A stretch of 7,458 nucleotides of DNA from Bacillota bacterium (GTDB taxonomy: Bacteria; Bacillota; Sulfobacillia; JAJZYS01; JAJYTV01), in assembly GCA_021806845.1 (NCBI GenBank), contig JAKAPV010000148.1, positions 1-7,458 of the forward strand. The letters run 5' to 3'. Positions 1 to 5,848 of this stretch are shown here, piece after piece. The notes beneath the pieces are model-generated. The model ran no database searches. It worked only from the letters and a program-made list of their open reading frames with translations, and was not told the DNA's origin. Positions within the stretch are counted from its first letter, which is position 1. The number at the start of each line of letters is the position of its first letter. Both the position numbers and the translations under genes were made by a program.

Positions 1-98
1 GTGCTGGCGGCCGTCTTTCACAACCGGCCGCGCAACAGGGAATAGCGGGAAGAGGCTTTGCACTCCGCTGGGAGAAGTAGAGAGCGGGAGGCGGTTTT
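1..98. other. Left-edge segment, possible tail of an upstream gene
   Basis: No gene can be assigned here with confidence. Two plus-strand frames enter from the left and stop early, one at 43-45 (reading ...FHNRPRNRE) and one at 78-80 (reading ...GFALRWEK). Either could be the C-terminus of an upstream gene, but both pieces are too short to identify. Positions 7-13 (GCGGCCG) and 25-31 (CGGCCGC) form a perfect 7-bp GC stem with an 11-nt loop, but no T-run follows, so it is not a convincing intrinsic terminator. The ribosome binding site of the next gene lies at 86-91. Confidence 0.25.
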
Positions 99-1034
99 TT
101 GCGCCCGACCCGCATCGTCCTGCCGACGCCATATGCCGTCGGCCCGGTGAACGCGTATATCTTTCCCGATGAGCCGGTCACCATCGTCGACCCGGGCCCG
201 CTCTACGGGCCTGCCCAGGATGCGCTGGAGCGCGGCCTCCAGGAGCTCGGCGTCGACCGCGGCCGCATCGCACGCATCCTGGTGACGCATCACCACCCGG
301 ACCACAGCGGCTATGCGCCGGCGCTTGCGGCGGAGACCGGCGCGGAGATCTGCGCGCACCCCGACGCGATCGCCCGCATACGAAGGCCGTTCGGAGATCC
401 CGAGGCGACCGAGTGCCTCCTCCGCCGTCACGGCGTACCCCACGAGGTGCTGCGCGGGATGGACAAGGAACTGCAGCGCATCGTCTCCCATATAGCGCCG
501 CTGGAGGCGGCGCGCGAAATCTGCGACGGCGAGCGCGTGCGCGCTGGTGAGGAGGAACTTCTGGCGGTGCTGGTGCCGGGTCACGCACCGGGGCATCTCG
601 CCTTCGTCGGCCAGGGTTTCATCATCAGCGGCGATACGGTCATCGCGAACCTCACGCCAAACCCGGTGCTCGAAGTGGACGCATCCGGCCGGCGCAAGTC
701 CCTGCCGGAGTACATCGAGAGCATCAAGCGGCTGCAGTCCTTGCCGAACCTGCCGATCCTGCCGGGGCACCGGGACGAGATCGAGGATCCGGCGCCGTTG
801 CTCGCGCGGTACCTCGAGCAAATCGCCGAGCGCAGGGAGCGGGTGCTCTCCGCGCTCGGCGACCGGACGGTGCAGGCCTTCGCGCTCAGCCAGGAGTTCT
901 TTCCCATGCGGCGCGGGGCAGATCCCTTTCTCGCGCTCAGCGAGGTGCTGGGACACCTGGACCTGCTTGAGGAACGGGGACTCGTGGAGGAGTCTCAGGA
1001 GGGAGATCGGATCGTTTTCCGGCGCAGGACCTAG
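99..1034 (+). CDS. Metallo-beta-lactamase-fold hydrolase with C-terminal winged-helix-like domain
   Basis: This 311-residue protein is a metal-dependent hydrolase of the metallo-beta-lactamase superfamily, close in layout to the LACTB2/glyoxalase II-like branch. The metal-binding motif HxHxDH is at residues 64-69 (THHHPDH). Further ligands are seen as His162 in VPGH, Asp179 in SGDT and His224 in LPGH. The N-terminus (LPTPYAVGPVNAYIF) is the usual first strand pair of this branch. After about residue 245 a helical tail with RGADPFLALSEVLGHLDLLEERGLV looks like the small winged-helix domain found in LACTB2-like proteins. The start is TTG at 99-101, supported by GGGAGG at 86-91 with 7-nt spacing and by the family N-terminus. 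The substrate cannot be told; thioester, nucleic acid and lactone substrates are all known in the superfamily. Its stop codon overlaps that of the convergent gene on the other strand. I see no clear promoter within the window. Confidence 0.88.
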   Translation: MRPTRIVLPTPYAVGPVNAYIFPDEPVTIVDPGPLYGPAQDALERGLQELGVDRGRIARILVTHHHPDHSGYAPALAAETGAEICAHPDAIARIRRPFGDPEATECLLRRHGVPHEVLRGMDKELQRIVSHIAPLEAAREICDGERVRAGEEELLAVLVPGHAPGHLAFVGQGFIISGDTVIANLTPNPVLEVDASGRRKSLPEYIESIKRLQSLPNLPILPGHRDEIEDPAPLLARYLEQIAERRERVLSALGDRTVQAFALSQEFFPMRRGADPFLALSEVLGHLDLLEERGLVEESQEGDRIVFRRRT

Positions 1035-1702
1035 AAGGTGTGCGACGCACCCGGAGCTATCTCGACCACTTCCGTCTGCGGGCTCTCCTTGGCGACTCGG
1101 CTGCGGAGGTCGTCGATGTTCGCCGCGATGGCCGGGAAGGTGCCGTAGTGCGCCGGCACGCAGTAGCGTGGTGCGACGAAGCGGCATGCGACGGCGGCGT
1201 CCGGGACGTCCATCGTGAAGTAGGAGCCGACCGGCAGCACGGCGACGTCAATGGGGCCCCACACGTCGCGAAGGAGCTGCATGTCCATCGTCAGGGCCGT
1301 GTCGCCCGCGAAGTAGAGCTTCTTGCCTTCGGTCTCGATCAGGAAGCCGCAGGCGTGGCCGCCGGCGATGCCCGAACCGTGCAGGGCGAGCACCAGCTTC
1401 ACCGTTCCGAAGTCGAAGCCGTGCTTGCCGCCGAGATGCATTCCGTGCGCCTGGATCCCCTTCGATCCGAGGTCTTGGGCGATCTCGTTCGTCGTGACAC
1501 AGGTCGCGCCGGTGCGCTTGATGATCGCCTCGGCGTCGCCGATGTGATCCCCGTGCGCGTGGGTGATGAGGACGTAATCGCACGCGATCTCGTCCGCCTT
1601 CTGCTTCGCGACCGGGTTGCCGGTCAAGAACGGATCTATCAGAATCTTTTTGCCACCGGCCTCCAGGAGAAAGGCGGCATGTCCGATAAACGTCAGCTTC
1701 AC
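1031..1702 (-). CDS. UPF0173-type metal-dependent hydrolase (metallo-beta-lactamase fold)
   Basis: This 223-residue protein matches the UPF0173 family of compact metallo-beta-lactamase-fold proteins, both in its opening MKLTFIGHAAFLLE and in its length. Metal ligands are visible: His7 in the first strand, HAHGDH at residues 48-53, His116, Asp134 in FAGDT, and His185 in VPAHYGTFP. An upstream in-frame TTG at 1726 would add eight residues, but I prefer GTG at 1702-1700. It has a very strong Shine-Dalgarno sequence (AAAAGGAGGG, complement of 1711-1720) 8 nt upstream, which the longer version would bury inside the coding region. The physiological substrate of UPF0173 proteins is generally not established. 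The gene is transcribed towards the other hydrolase gene, and the two stop codons overlap in CTAG (1031-1034), leaving no room for a terminator between them. Confidence 0.9.
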   Translation of the reverse strand: MKLTFIGHAAFLLEAGGKKILIDPFLTGNPVAKQKADEIACDYVLITHAHGDHIGDAEAIIKRTGATCVTTNEIAQDLGSKGIQAHGMHLGGKHGFDFGTVKLVLALHGSGIAGGHACGFLIETEGKKLYFAGDTALTMDMQLLRDVWGPIDVAVLPVGSYFTMDVPDAAVACRFVAPRYCVPAHYGTFPAIAANIDDLRSRVAKESPQTEVVEIAPGASHTF

Positions 1703-1710
1703 GCGGAGAT

Positions 1711-1720
1711 CCCTCCTTTT
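1711..1720 (-). promoter_or_regulatory. Ribosome binding site that decides the start of the UPF0173 gene
   Basis: The complement reads AAAAGGAGGG, a near-perfect Shine-Dalgarno sequence 8 nt before the GTG at 1702-1700. It overlaps the codons that would follow the more distal TTG at 1726, so it argues for the shorter 223-residue protein. Confidence 0.85.
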
Positions 1721-1730
1721 TACCAAGGAG

Positions 1731-1736
1731 AGTATA
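1731..1736 (-). promoter_or_regulatory. Candidate -10 box for the UPF0173 gene
   Basis: The complement reads TATACT, five of six matches to the sigma-A -10 consensus, 28 nt upstream of the GTG start. No good -35 hexamer is seen 16-18 bp further upstream, and there is no TGn extension. If used, the promoter is probably weak or needs an activator. Confidence 0.35.
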
Positions 1737-1808
1737 CAGTGCCGGGCGCTGCCGCGGGAGACTGCTCGTCCGCCAGGATCCGACAGGCCTCGCGCTCGCC
1801 CCGTAGTA

Positions 1809-1837
1809 CAGGCAGGGCGCTGACTGCGGAGTACAAT
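1809..1837 (+). promoter_or_regulatory. Candidate promoter for the helix-turn-helix gene
   Basis: TACAAT at 1832-1837 matches the -10 consensus in five of six positions. At 17-bp spacing the -35 position (1809-1814) reads CAGGCA, only three of six matches. Transcription would begin near 1844, about 43 nt before the TTG start. The 6-mer AGTACA occurs at 1805-1810 and again at 1830-1835, overlapping the -10 box. Confidence 0.4.
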
Positions 1838-1843
1838 AGGGAT

Positions 1844-1856
1844 ACGCGTTGCGCGT
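1844..1856. repeat. Inverted repeat ACGCG-TTG-CGCGT at the presumed transcription start
   Basis: This is a perfect dyad with 5-bp arms and a 3-nt centre, lying where transcription from the TACAAT -10 box would begin. A dyad at +1 just ahead of a helix-turn-helix gene is a plausible operator, perhaps for autoregulation, but in GC-rich DNA a 5-bp dyad can also arise by chance. Confidence 0.3.
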
Positions 1857-1886
1857 CACCCGAGATCGGGAAGCGGAGGGACGCAT

Positions 1887-2453
1887 TTGGACGAGCTTTG
1901 GCATATCGGCGACAAAGTCCTCAGCCGCGAGCGACTGCTTCGGACGCTCGAGGAGATGCTGGGGCTGCGTCAGGCCGGCTTCTCGCAGCAGGCGACGGCG
2001 GAGCGCTTCTCCGTCGACCGCAGTTTCGTCTCTCGGCTTGAGGCGATCGCGGAGGTGCACAAGGGAGGCCGCATCGGCCTCGTCGGCTTTCCGGTGGCCA
2101 ACAAGGAAGCGGTGCGTCGCACCGCCGAGGAATACGGGGTCGAGTACGTGCTGCTGCTCTCAGAGCGCGAGCGCCAAGCGTACCTGACCAGCCGCAGCGG
2201 CATGGAACTCCTGCACGAGGTGCTGGGAACGGTGGCTCGCCTGCGCACGCTCGACCATGTCGTGCTGCTCGCCTCAGACCGCTGGTTCTCCCTGGCGAAC
2301 GGGCTGCTCGGCAGGGAGGTCAGCGGCATACGCATCGGCACGTCACCGATCGCCGAGGATCAGGAAGTGCCGATCGCTGCGCTCGCGGATCTCCTCTCCT
2401 CGCTCGCGGGCGGGCCGAAGGGCGGCGGCGAGGGCACGCAGCCTGCGCGTTGA
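1887..2453 (+). CDS. Helix-turn-helix protein with C-terminal alpha/beta domain, probable transcriptional regulator
   Basis: This 188-residue protein has an N-terminal helix-turn-helix at about residues 22-55; GFSQQATAERFSVDRSFVSR at 31-50 looks like a Xre- or sigma-like DNA-recognition unit. A segment at about 61-170 then alternates short hydrophobic strands (RIGLVGFPV, VEYVLLL, DHVVLLAS) with helices, which suggests an alpha/beta sensory or nucleotide-like domain. No catalytic motif is evident. From memory, similar proteins occur in Clostridia-type genomes and are annotated only as transcriptional regulators; their targets are unknown to me. The start is TTG at 1887, with GGAGGG at 1875-1880 and 6-nt spacing. 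The end of the gene overlaps the greA promoter: the TGA stop lies within the -35 hexamer. Control of greA or of its own promoter is possible but is inference from position. Confidence 0.8.
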   Translation: MDELWHIGDKVLSRERLLRTLEEMLGLRQAGFSQQATAERFSVDRSFVSRLEAIAEVHKGGRIGLVGFPVANKEAVRRTAEEYGVEYVLLLSERERQAYLTSRSGMELLHEVLGTVARLRTLDHVVLLASDRWFSLANGLLGREVSGIRIGTSPIAEDQEVPIAALADLLSSLAGGPKGGGEGTQPAR

Positions 2454-2478
2454 CAGCCCCGGAGACCGGGAATATAAT
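2450..2478 (+). promoter_or_regulatory. Consensus sigma-A promoter for the greA operon
   Basis: TTGACA at 2450-2455 and TATAAT at 2473-2478 are both perfect consensus hexamers at the ideal 17-bp spacing. Positions 2451-2453 of the -35 box are also the TGA stop of the upstream helix-turn-helix gene. Transcription should begin near 2485, giving a 5' leader of about 90 nt before greA. This promoter probably drives greA, lysS and the three genes after them. Confidence 0.9.
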
Positions 2479-2484
2479 GCACGC

Positions 2485-2575
2485 GAGCGGCAGGGAGGCG
2501 GGCACCCCATAGCGGGATGTCCGTCCGTTTTTCAGACCCCGCTGCCGGTGAGGACGCATCGAGAGGGGTGCCGGA
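2485..2575 (+). promoter_or_regulatory. greA leader with competing RNA folds (possible attenuator)
   Basis: Two alternative folds can be drawn. In the first, 2499-2504 (CGGGCA) pairs with 2518-2523 (TGTCCG, one G-U), and after one C/A mismatch 2506-2508 pairs with 2514-2516, giving a hairpin followed by TTTTT at 2528-2532. In the second, GGCACCCC at 2501-2508 pairs perfectly with GGGGTGCC at 2565-2572, which covers the greA ribosome binding site, and AGCGGG at 2511-2516 pairs with CCCGCT at 2538-2543 nested inside. The folds are mutually exclusive. In E. coli, early termination in the greA leader is known and yields the GraL RNAs, so leader control of greA has a precedent, although no homology is claimed. 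This comes from reading the bases, without an energy calculation. Confidence 0.4.
2499..2532 (+). terminator. Terminator-like hairpin with U-run in the greA leader
   Basis: A stem of nine pairs with one mismatch spans 2499-2523 around a 5-nt loop (2509-2513). Four bases later there is a run of five T (2528-2532). The 4-nt gap between stem and U-run and the short U-run make it a weaker terminator than usual, so partial termination or pausing is more likely than a full stop. Confidence 0.35.
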
Positions 2576-3052
2576 TTGGAAAAGGAAGTCCTCCTGTCGA
2601 CCGAAGGCCTGAAGAAGATCGAGCAGGAGCTCGAGCACCTCAAGTCCGTGCGTCGCCGCGAAGTGGCGGAGCGCATCAAGCAGGCCCGCGAATTCGGCGA
2701 CATCTCCGAGAACTCGGAGTATGAGGACGCGAAGAACGAGCAGGCCTTTATCGAGGGGCGCATCCTGACACTCGAGAAGATGCTGCGCAACGTGAAGCTC
2801 ATCGAGGAGCCAAACGGCGGCGACCCGGAGACGGTGACGATCGGGGCGCAGGTCAAGGTCCGCGACCTTGACGAGAAGGAAGTTTACGAATACACGATCG
2901 TCGGCTCGACGGAAGCCGACCCGACAGCGAACCGCATCTCGAACGAATCTCCCGTCGGCAAGGGCCTGCTCGGTGCCCATGTCGGCCAGAAGCTGTCCAT
3001 CGGCATTCCTGCCGGGACCTTGCGCGTCGAGGTGCTCGAGGTCCGGCGCTAA
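2576..3052 (+). CDS. greA: Transcription elongation factor GreA
   Basis: GreA enters the secondary channel of RNA polymerase and stimulates cleavage of the backtracked RNA end, which rescues stalled complexes. The 158-residue length is that of a full GreA. Residues 1 to about 75 form the long antiparallel coiled coil (EGLKKIEQELEHLKSVRRREV and onward). Its acidic tip is in the signature GDISENSEYEDAK, with Asp42 and Glu45 at the positions that hold the catalytic magnesium. Residues from about 80 to the end are the FKBP-like RNA-polymerase-binding domain, with the conserved NRISNESPVGKGLLG stretch. The start is TTG at 2576, preceded by AGGGGTG at 2564-2570 with 5-nt spacing. The ribosome binding site falls inside an 8-base complement to the upstream leader. 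The TAA stop abuts the GTG of lysS with no intervening base. Confidence 0.97.
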   Translation: MEKEVLLSTEGLKKIEQELEHLKSVRRREVAERIKQAREFGDISENSEYEDAKNEQAFIEGRILTLEKMLRNVKLIEEPNGGDPETVTIGAQVKVRDLDEKEVYEYTIVGSTEADPTANRISNESPVGKGLLGAHVGQKLSIGIPAGTLRVEVLEVRR

Positions 3053-4528
3053 GTGGCGGGCGGCGACACGGAGCCGCGCACGGAGCCCTTCTCCGAGCCG
3101 CAGCGGCTTGAAAAGCTCAGGGAGCTCGTCTCCCTGGGCATTGACCCGTTTGGCCACAGGTTTACCGGCATCACGCACCACGCGGAGGAGATCGCGGCGC
3201 ATTGCGACGATCTCGCGGGACAAGCCGTGCGCATCGCAGGGCGCGTGCGCGCCGTTCGCCTGCACGGCGGGTCGTGCTTCCTCGACCTGCACGACGAGTC
3301 CGGGCGCATCCAGGTATACGTGCGCAAGGACGCGGTGGGCGACGCGTCATTCCGCCTGCTCGACCTCCTAGACCTTGGCGATTTCCTCGGGGTGGACGGG
3401 ACCGTCTTCCGGACGCGGCGCGGTGAGCCCAGCGTCGACGCGACGAGCTTCGTGCCGCTTGCGAAGGCGCTCAGGCCGCCCCCCGAGAAGTACCACGGCC
3501 TGCAGGAGACGGAGTTGCGCTACCGCTACCGGTACCTGGACCTCATGGCGAATCCGGAGGTCCGGCGGATCTTCCGCCAGCGCACGGCGATCGTCCAAGC
3601 CTTCCGCCGAACGCTCGATGCGCGGGGCTTTCTTGAGGTGGAGACGCCGGTCCTGCACCACCAGGCTACCGGTGCCGCGGCGCGTCCGTTTGAGACGCAC
3701 CATAACGCCCTCGACCTGGACCTGAGCCTGCGCATCGCGCTCGAACTGCACCTGAAGCGCCTCCTGGTCGGCGGCTTCGAGCGCGTGTACGAGATCGGCC
3801 GCGTGTTCCGCAACGAGGGGATCTCGACCCGGCACAACCCCGAATACACTCTCATGGAGTGCTACCAGGCGTACGGCGACCGCGAAGATATGATGGACCT
3901 CACGGAGGCGCTCGTGCGGGAGTCCGCGCTGGCGGCGCTCGGCCAGACGCGCTTTACGTATCGCGGCGAGGAGTTCGATGTCGGTGAGCCTTGGCGGCGC
4001 GTCACGTTCGCGCAGGCGATCCGCGACCACGGCGGCCCGGACATCGACAAGCTGCGGGCGGAGGAAGACTGGCGAGGCGTGGCGCGCGAGGCCGGTGTCG
4101 ATTCCGCGCAGCCGATCACGAAGCTCATGGACGACCTTTTCGAGCATTATGCGCAGCCACACCTCAGGCAGCCGACGTTCCTGCTCGACCATCCCGCGGC
4201 GATGTCCCCCTTGGCGCGCGCGGCCGCGGACCCGCGCTACGCCCTGCGCTTCGAGCCGATGATCGCGGGGATGGAAATCGGCAACGCATATACCGAGCAG
4301 AACAGCCCGCTTGCCCAGCGCGAAGCCTTCGAGCAGCAGGCGAACGAACGGCAGCGCGGCGACGCGGAGGCGCATCCGCTCGACGAGGACTTCCTGTTCG
4401 CGCTAGAGCACGGAATGCCGCCGACCGGAGGACTCGGCATCGGCATCGACCGGATCTGCATGCTGCTGCTCGACGCCCCGAACCTGCGGGAAGTGATCCT
4501 GTTTCCGCTACAGCGGCCGCGCGCCTAG
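3053..4528 (+). CDS. lysS: Lysyl-tRNA synthetase, class II
   Basis: This cytoplasmic enzyme activates lysine with ATP and charges tRNA-Lys. The protein has 491 residues, the normal size for bacterial LysS. An N-terminal OB-fold anticodon-binding domain covers about residues 58-140. The class II catalytic core follows: motif 1 around 192-200 (GFLEVETPVL), motif 2 at about 250-270 with FRNE at 252-255, the family stretch GAAARPFETHHNALD at 207-221, and motif 3 around 459-467 (GGLGIGIDR). The end LREVILFPLQRPR is typical. Two minor departures from the usual sequence are RIALEL where RIAPEL is common, and TEQNSP where SELNDP is common; neither removes a catalytic signature. The start is GTG at 3053, directly after the greA stop, with GAGGT at 3038-3042 as a ribosome binding site inside greA. 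Translational coupling with greA is likely. Adjacent greA and lysS genes are common in Firmicutes. Confidence 0.97.
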   Translation: MAGGDTEPRTEPFSEPQRLEKLRELVSLGIDPFGHRFTGITHHAEEIAAHCDDLAGQAVRIAGRVRAVRLHGGSCFLDLHDESGRIQVYVRKDAVGDASFRLLDLLDLGDFLGVDGTVFRTRRGEPSVDATSFVPLAKALRPPPEKYHGLQETELRYRYRYLDLMANPEVRRIFRQRTAIVQAFRRTLDARGFLEVETPVLHHQATGAAARPFETHHNALDLDLSLRIALELHLKRLLVGGFERVYEIGRVFRNEGISTRHNPEYTLMECYQAYGDREDMMDLTEALVRESALAALGQTRFTYRGEEFDVGEPWRRVTFAQAIRDHGGPDIDKLRAEEDWRGVAREAGVDSAQPITKLMDDLFEHYAQPHLRQPTFLLDHPAAMSPLARAAADPRYALRFEPMIAGMEIGNAYTEQNSPLAQREAFEQQANERQRGDAEAHPLDEDFLFALEHGMPPTGGLGIGIDRICMLLLDAPNLREVILFPLQRPRA

Positions 4529-4547
4529 CAAGGAAGGGCTGGTTGAG

Positions 4548-5468
4548 ATGAAGCGGGTATACGGGGTGTCGCTGGGATCCTCGCAGCGCGACCACACTGC
4601 ACAGGTGATGATGCTCGGCGAGGACATCGAGCTGACGCGTAAAGGGACCGACGGCGACCTCCTGGCGGCCGAGGCCGCGATTCGTGAGATCGACGGGACG
4701 GTCGACGCGATCGGGCTCGGCGGCATCGATGTGTACCTCTATGCGCGCGGCGAGCGCTACGTCGTCCGCGACGGCCTGCGTCTCAAGCAGGCCGCCGAGA
4801 AGACGCCCGCCGTCGACGGCTCCGGCATCAAAGACACGCTCGAGCGCGACGCGGTGCGGTATCTCGCGGCGCACACGAACCTGCTGACGCCGTCGACGCG
4901 GGTGCTGATGGTCTCGGCCGTCGACCGCTTCGGCATGGCGGAGGCATTCGTCGAGCTCGGCTGCCCGGTCGTTTTCGGCGACCTGATCTTTTCCGCGGGC
5001 ATGCCCTACCCAATCACGACGCTGGACGAACTCGCGGACATCGCTCGCCGCATCCTGCCCGAGATGGGCAAGCTGCCGTTCACGATGCTCTACCCGACCG
5101 GCAAGGAGCAGGAGGGACAGCACGATTCCGGGCGGTTCCAGGAATACTACGCTGCCGCCGACCTCATCGCGGGAGATTGGCATTACATCCGCAAGTACCT
5201 CCCAGAGCGCATCGATGGCAAATGGATCCTTACGAACACGACGACCAGCAAGGATATCGAAGAACTGCGCAGGCGCGGCGCGACCCACGTCGTCACGACG
5301 ACGCCTGTGATGGGCGGCCGCAGCTTCGGAACCAATCTAATTGAAGCGATGATTGTTGCACTCGCCGGCAAGCAGCCGGAAGAGCTCGGACATGCGGGAT
5401 ACCGGGCGTGGCTGGACAAGCTTGGCCTTGTGCCGCGCATCGAGGATCTGGGAGGTACGCCGGCTTGA
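4548..5468 (+). CDS. Conserved protein of the family annotated 'quinate 5-dehydrogenase'
   Basis: This 306-residue protein resembles, from memory, a family in Clostridia-type and thermophilic high-GC Firmicutes that databases label quinate 5-dehydrogenase. Recognisable stretches are MKRVYGVSLGSSQRDH at the start, DAIGLGGIDVYLY at 53-65, VDGSGIKDTLER at 89-100, VLMVSAVDRFGMAEAFVELG at 119-138, FGDLIFSAGMPYP at 143-155 and ATHVVTTTPVMGGRSFGTN at 245-263. Alternating strands and helices suggest alpha/beta domains. I do not find the GxGxxG dinucleotide motif or the NVTxPxK catalytic motif of shikimate/quinate dehydrogenases, so the enzyme name should be treated as doubtful. The start is ATG at 4548, the only ATG start in the window, with AGGAAGG at 4531-4537. 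The gene lies 19 bp after lysS, and its TGA overlaps the TTG of the next gene. Confidence 0.75.
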   Translation: MKRVYGVSLGSSQRDHTAQVMMLGEDIELTRKGTDGDLLAAEAAIREIDGTVDAIGLGGIDVYLYARGERYVVRDGLRLKQAAEKTPAVDGSGIKDTLERDAVRYLAAHTNLLTPSTRVLMVSAVDRFGMAEAFVELGCPVVFGDLIFSAGMPYPITTLDELADIARRILPEMGKLPFTMLYPTGKEQEGQHDSGRFQEYYAAADLIAGDWHYIRKYLPERIDGKWILTNTTTSKDIEELRRRGATHVVTTTPVMGGRSFGTNLIEAMIVALAGKQPEELGHAGYRAWLDKLGLVPRIEDLGGTPA

Positions 5469-5827
5469 GCGAAGCGTCGAAGGAGCGCCTGTTCGAAGCG
5501 CTCGACCTGTTCCGGGCGAAGATCAACGAGAACGCCCGCCTGCAGCAGATGAACCGCGACTGGAACCGCGACATCGCCGTGGTCGCCAAGGATCTGCCGG
5601 AAGTGCAGGCGTCGATCGAGATGCGCGAGGGTCAGATGGACTGGCGTCCGCAGGCGGCGGAAAATCCGCATATCGTGCTTACGGCGCCCGCCGACGTGCT
5701 GATCGGGATCTTCCGCGGCGACAGCACGCCCACGGAGCCGTACCTCGACGGCTCGCTGACGCTGCGCGGTTCGCAAGAGGACGTGTTGCGGCTCGACTTC
5801 GTTTCCTTGATGATCTGGGGCGAGTAG
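5465..5827 (+). CDS. Small SCP2-like (sterol carrier protein 2 domain) protein
   Basis: This 120-residue protein appears to be a single SCP2-like lipid-binding domain with a short helical lead. Residues 1-35 are helical and charged. From about 37 the pattern is that of SCP2: a strand (IAVVAKDLPEVQASIEM), a second strand and turn (GQMDWRPQAAENPHIVLTAP), then ADVLIGIFRGDSTPTEPYLDGSLTLRG, which matches the family's 'G-x-x-x-P-x-x-x-x-x-G-x-l-x-v-x-G' ending, and a last helix (DVLRLDFVSLMIWG). The domain binds hydrophobic ligands in other proteins; the ligand here is unknown. The start is TTG at 5465-5467, overlapping the TGA stop of the previous gene in TTGA, with GGGAGGT at 5450-5456 and 8-nt spacing. 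That overlap implies translational coupling with the preceding gene. Longer in-frame starts from 5408 exist but lie inside the previous gene and lack this signal. Confidence 0.72.
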   Translation: MSEASKERLFEALDLFRAKINENARLQQMNRDWNRDIAVVAKDLPEVQASIEMREGQMDWRPQAAENPHIVLTAPADVLIGIFRGDSTPTEPYLDGSLTLRGSQEDVLRLDFVSLMIWGE

Positions 5828-5848
5828 TCCCGAAGGGGGGCGTTCACG

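Noticed and set aside
7..31. GC-rich hairpin at the left edge as a terminator
   Set aside because: There is a perfect 7-bp stem but an 11-nt loop and no following T-run.
58..83. Possible promoter for the first hydrolase (TTGCAC and TAGAGA)
   Set aside because: The spacing is only 14 bp and the -10 match is poor.
18..1187. 389-codon minus-strand open frame opposite the first hydrolase
   Set aside because: The plus strand holds a complete set of metal-binding motifs and a good ribosome binding site; the antisense frame overlaps two real genes.
1703..1726. Longer UPF0173 protein starting at TTG 1726
   Set aside because: The strong AAGGAGG-type ribosome binding site would fall inside the coding region, and the family start MKLTFIGH fits the GTG at 1702.
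2360..3292. Long open frame (310 codons) on the minus strand over greA
   Set aside because: It lies opposite the unmistakable greA and the start of lysS, has no recognisable protein motif, and such antisense frames are common in GC-rich coding DNA.
3368..4375. Long open frame (335 codons) on the minus strand inside lysS
   Set aside because: It is fully antisense to the class II synthetase core, its composition is Arg- and Ala-rich without known domains, and it is explained by codon bias of lysS.
4164..5288. 374-codon minus-strand open frame spanning the lysS end and the next gene
   Set aside because: It crosses two well-supported plus-strand genes with proper ribosome binding sites and shows no family signature.
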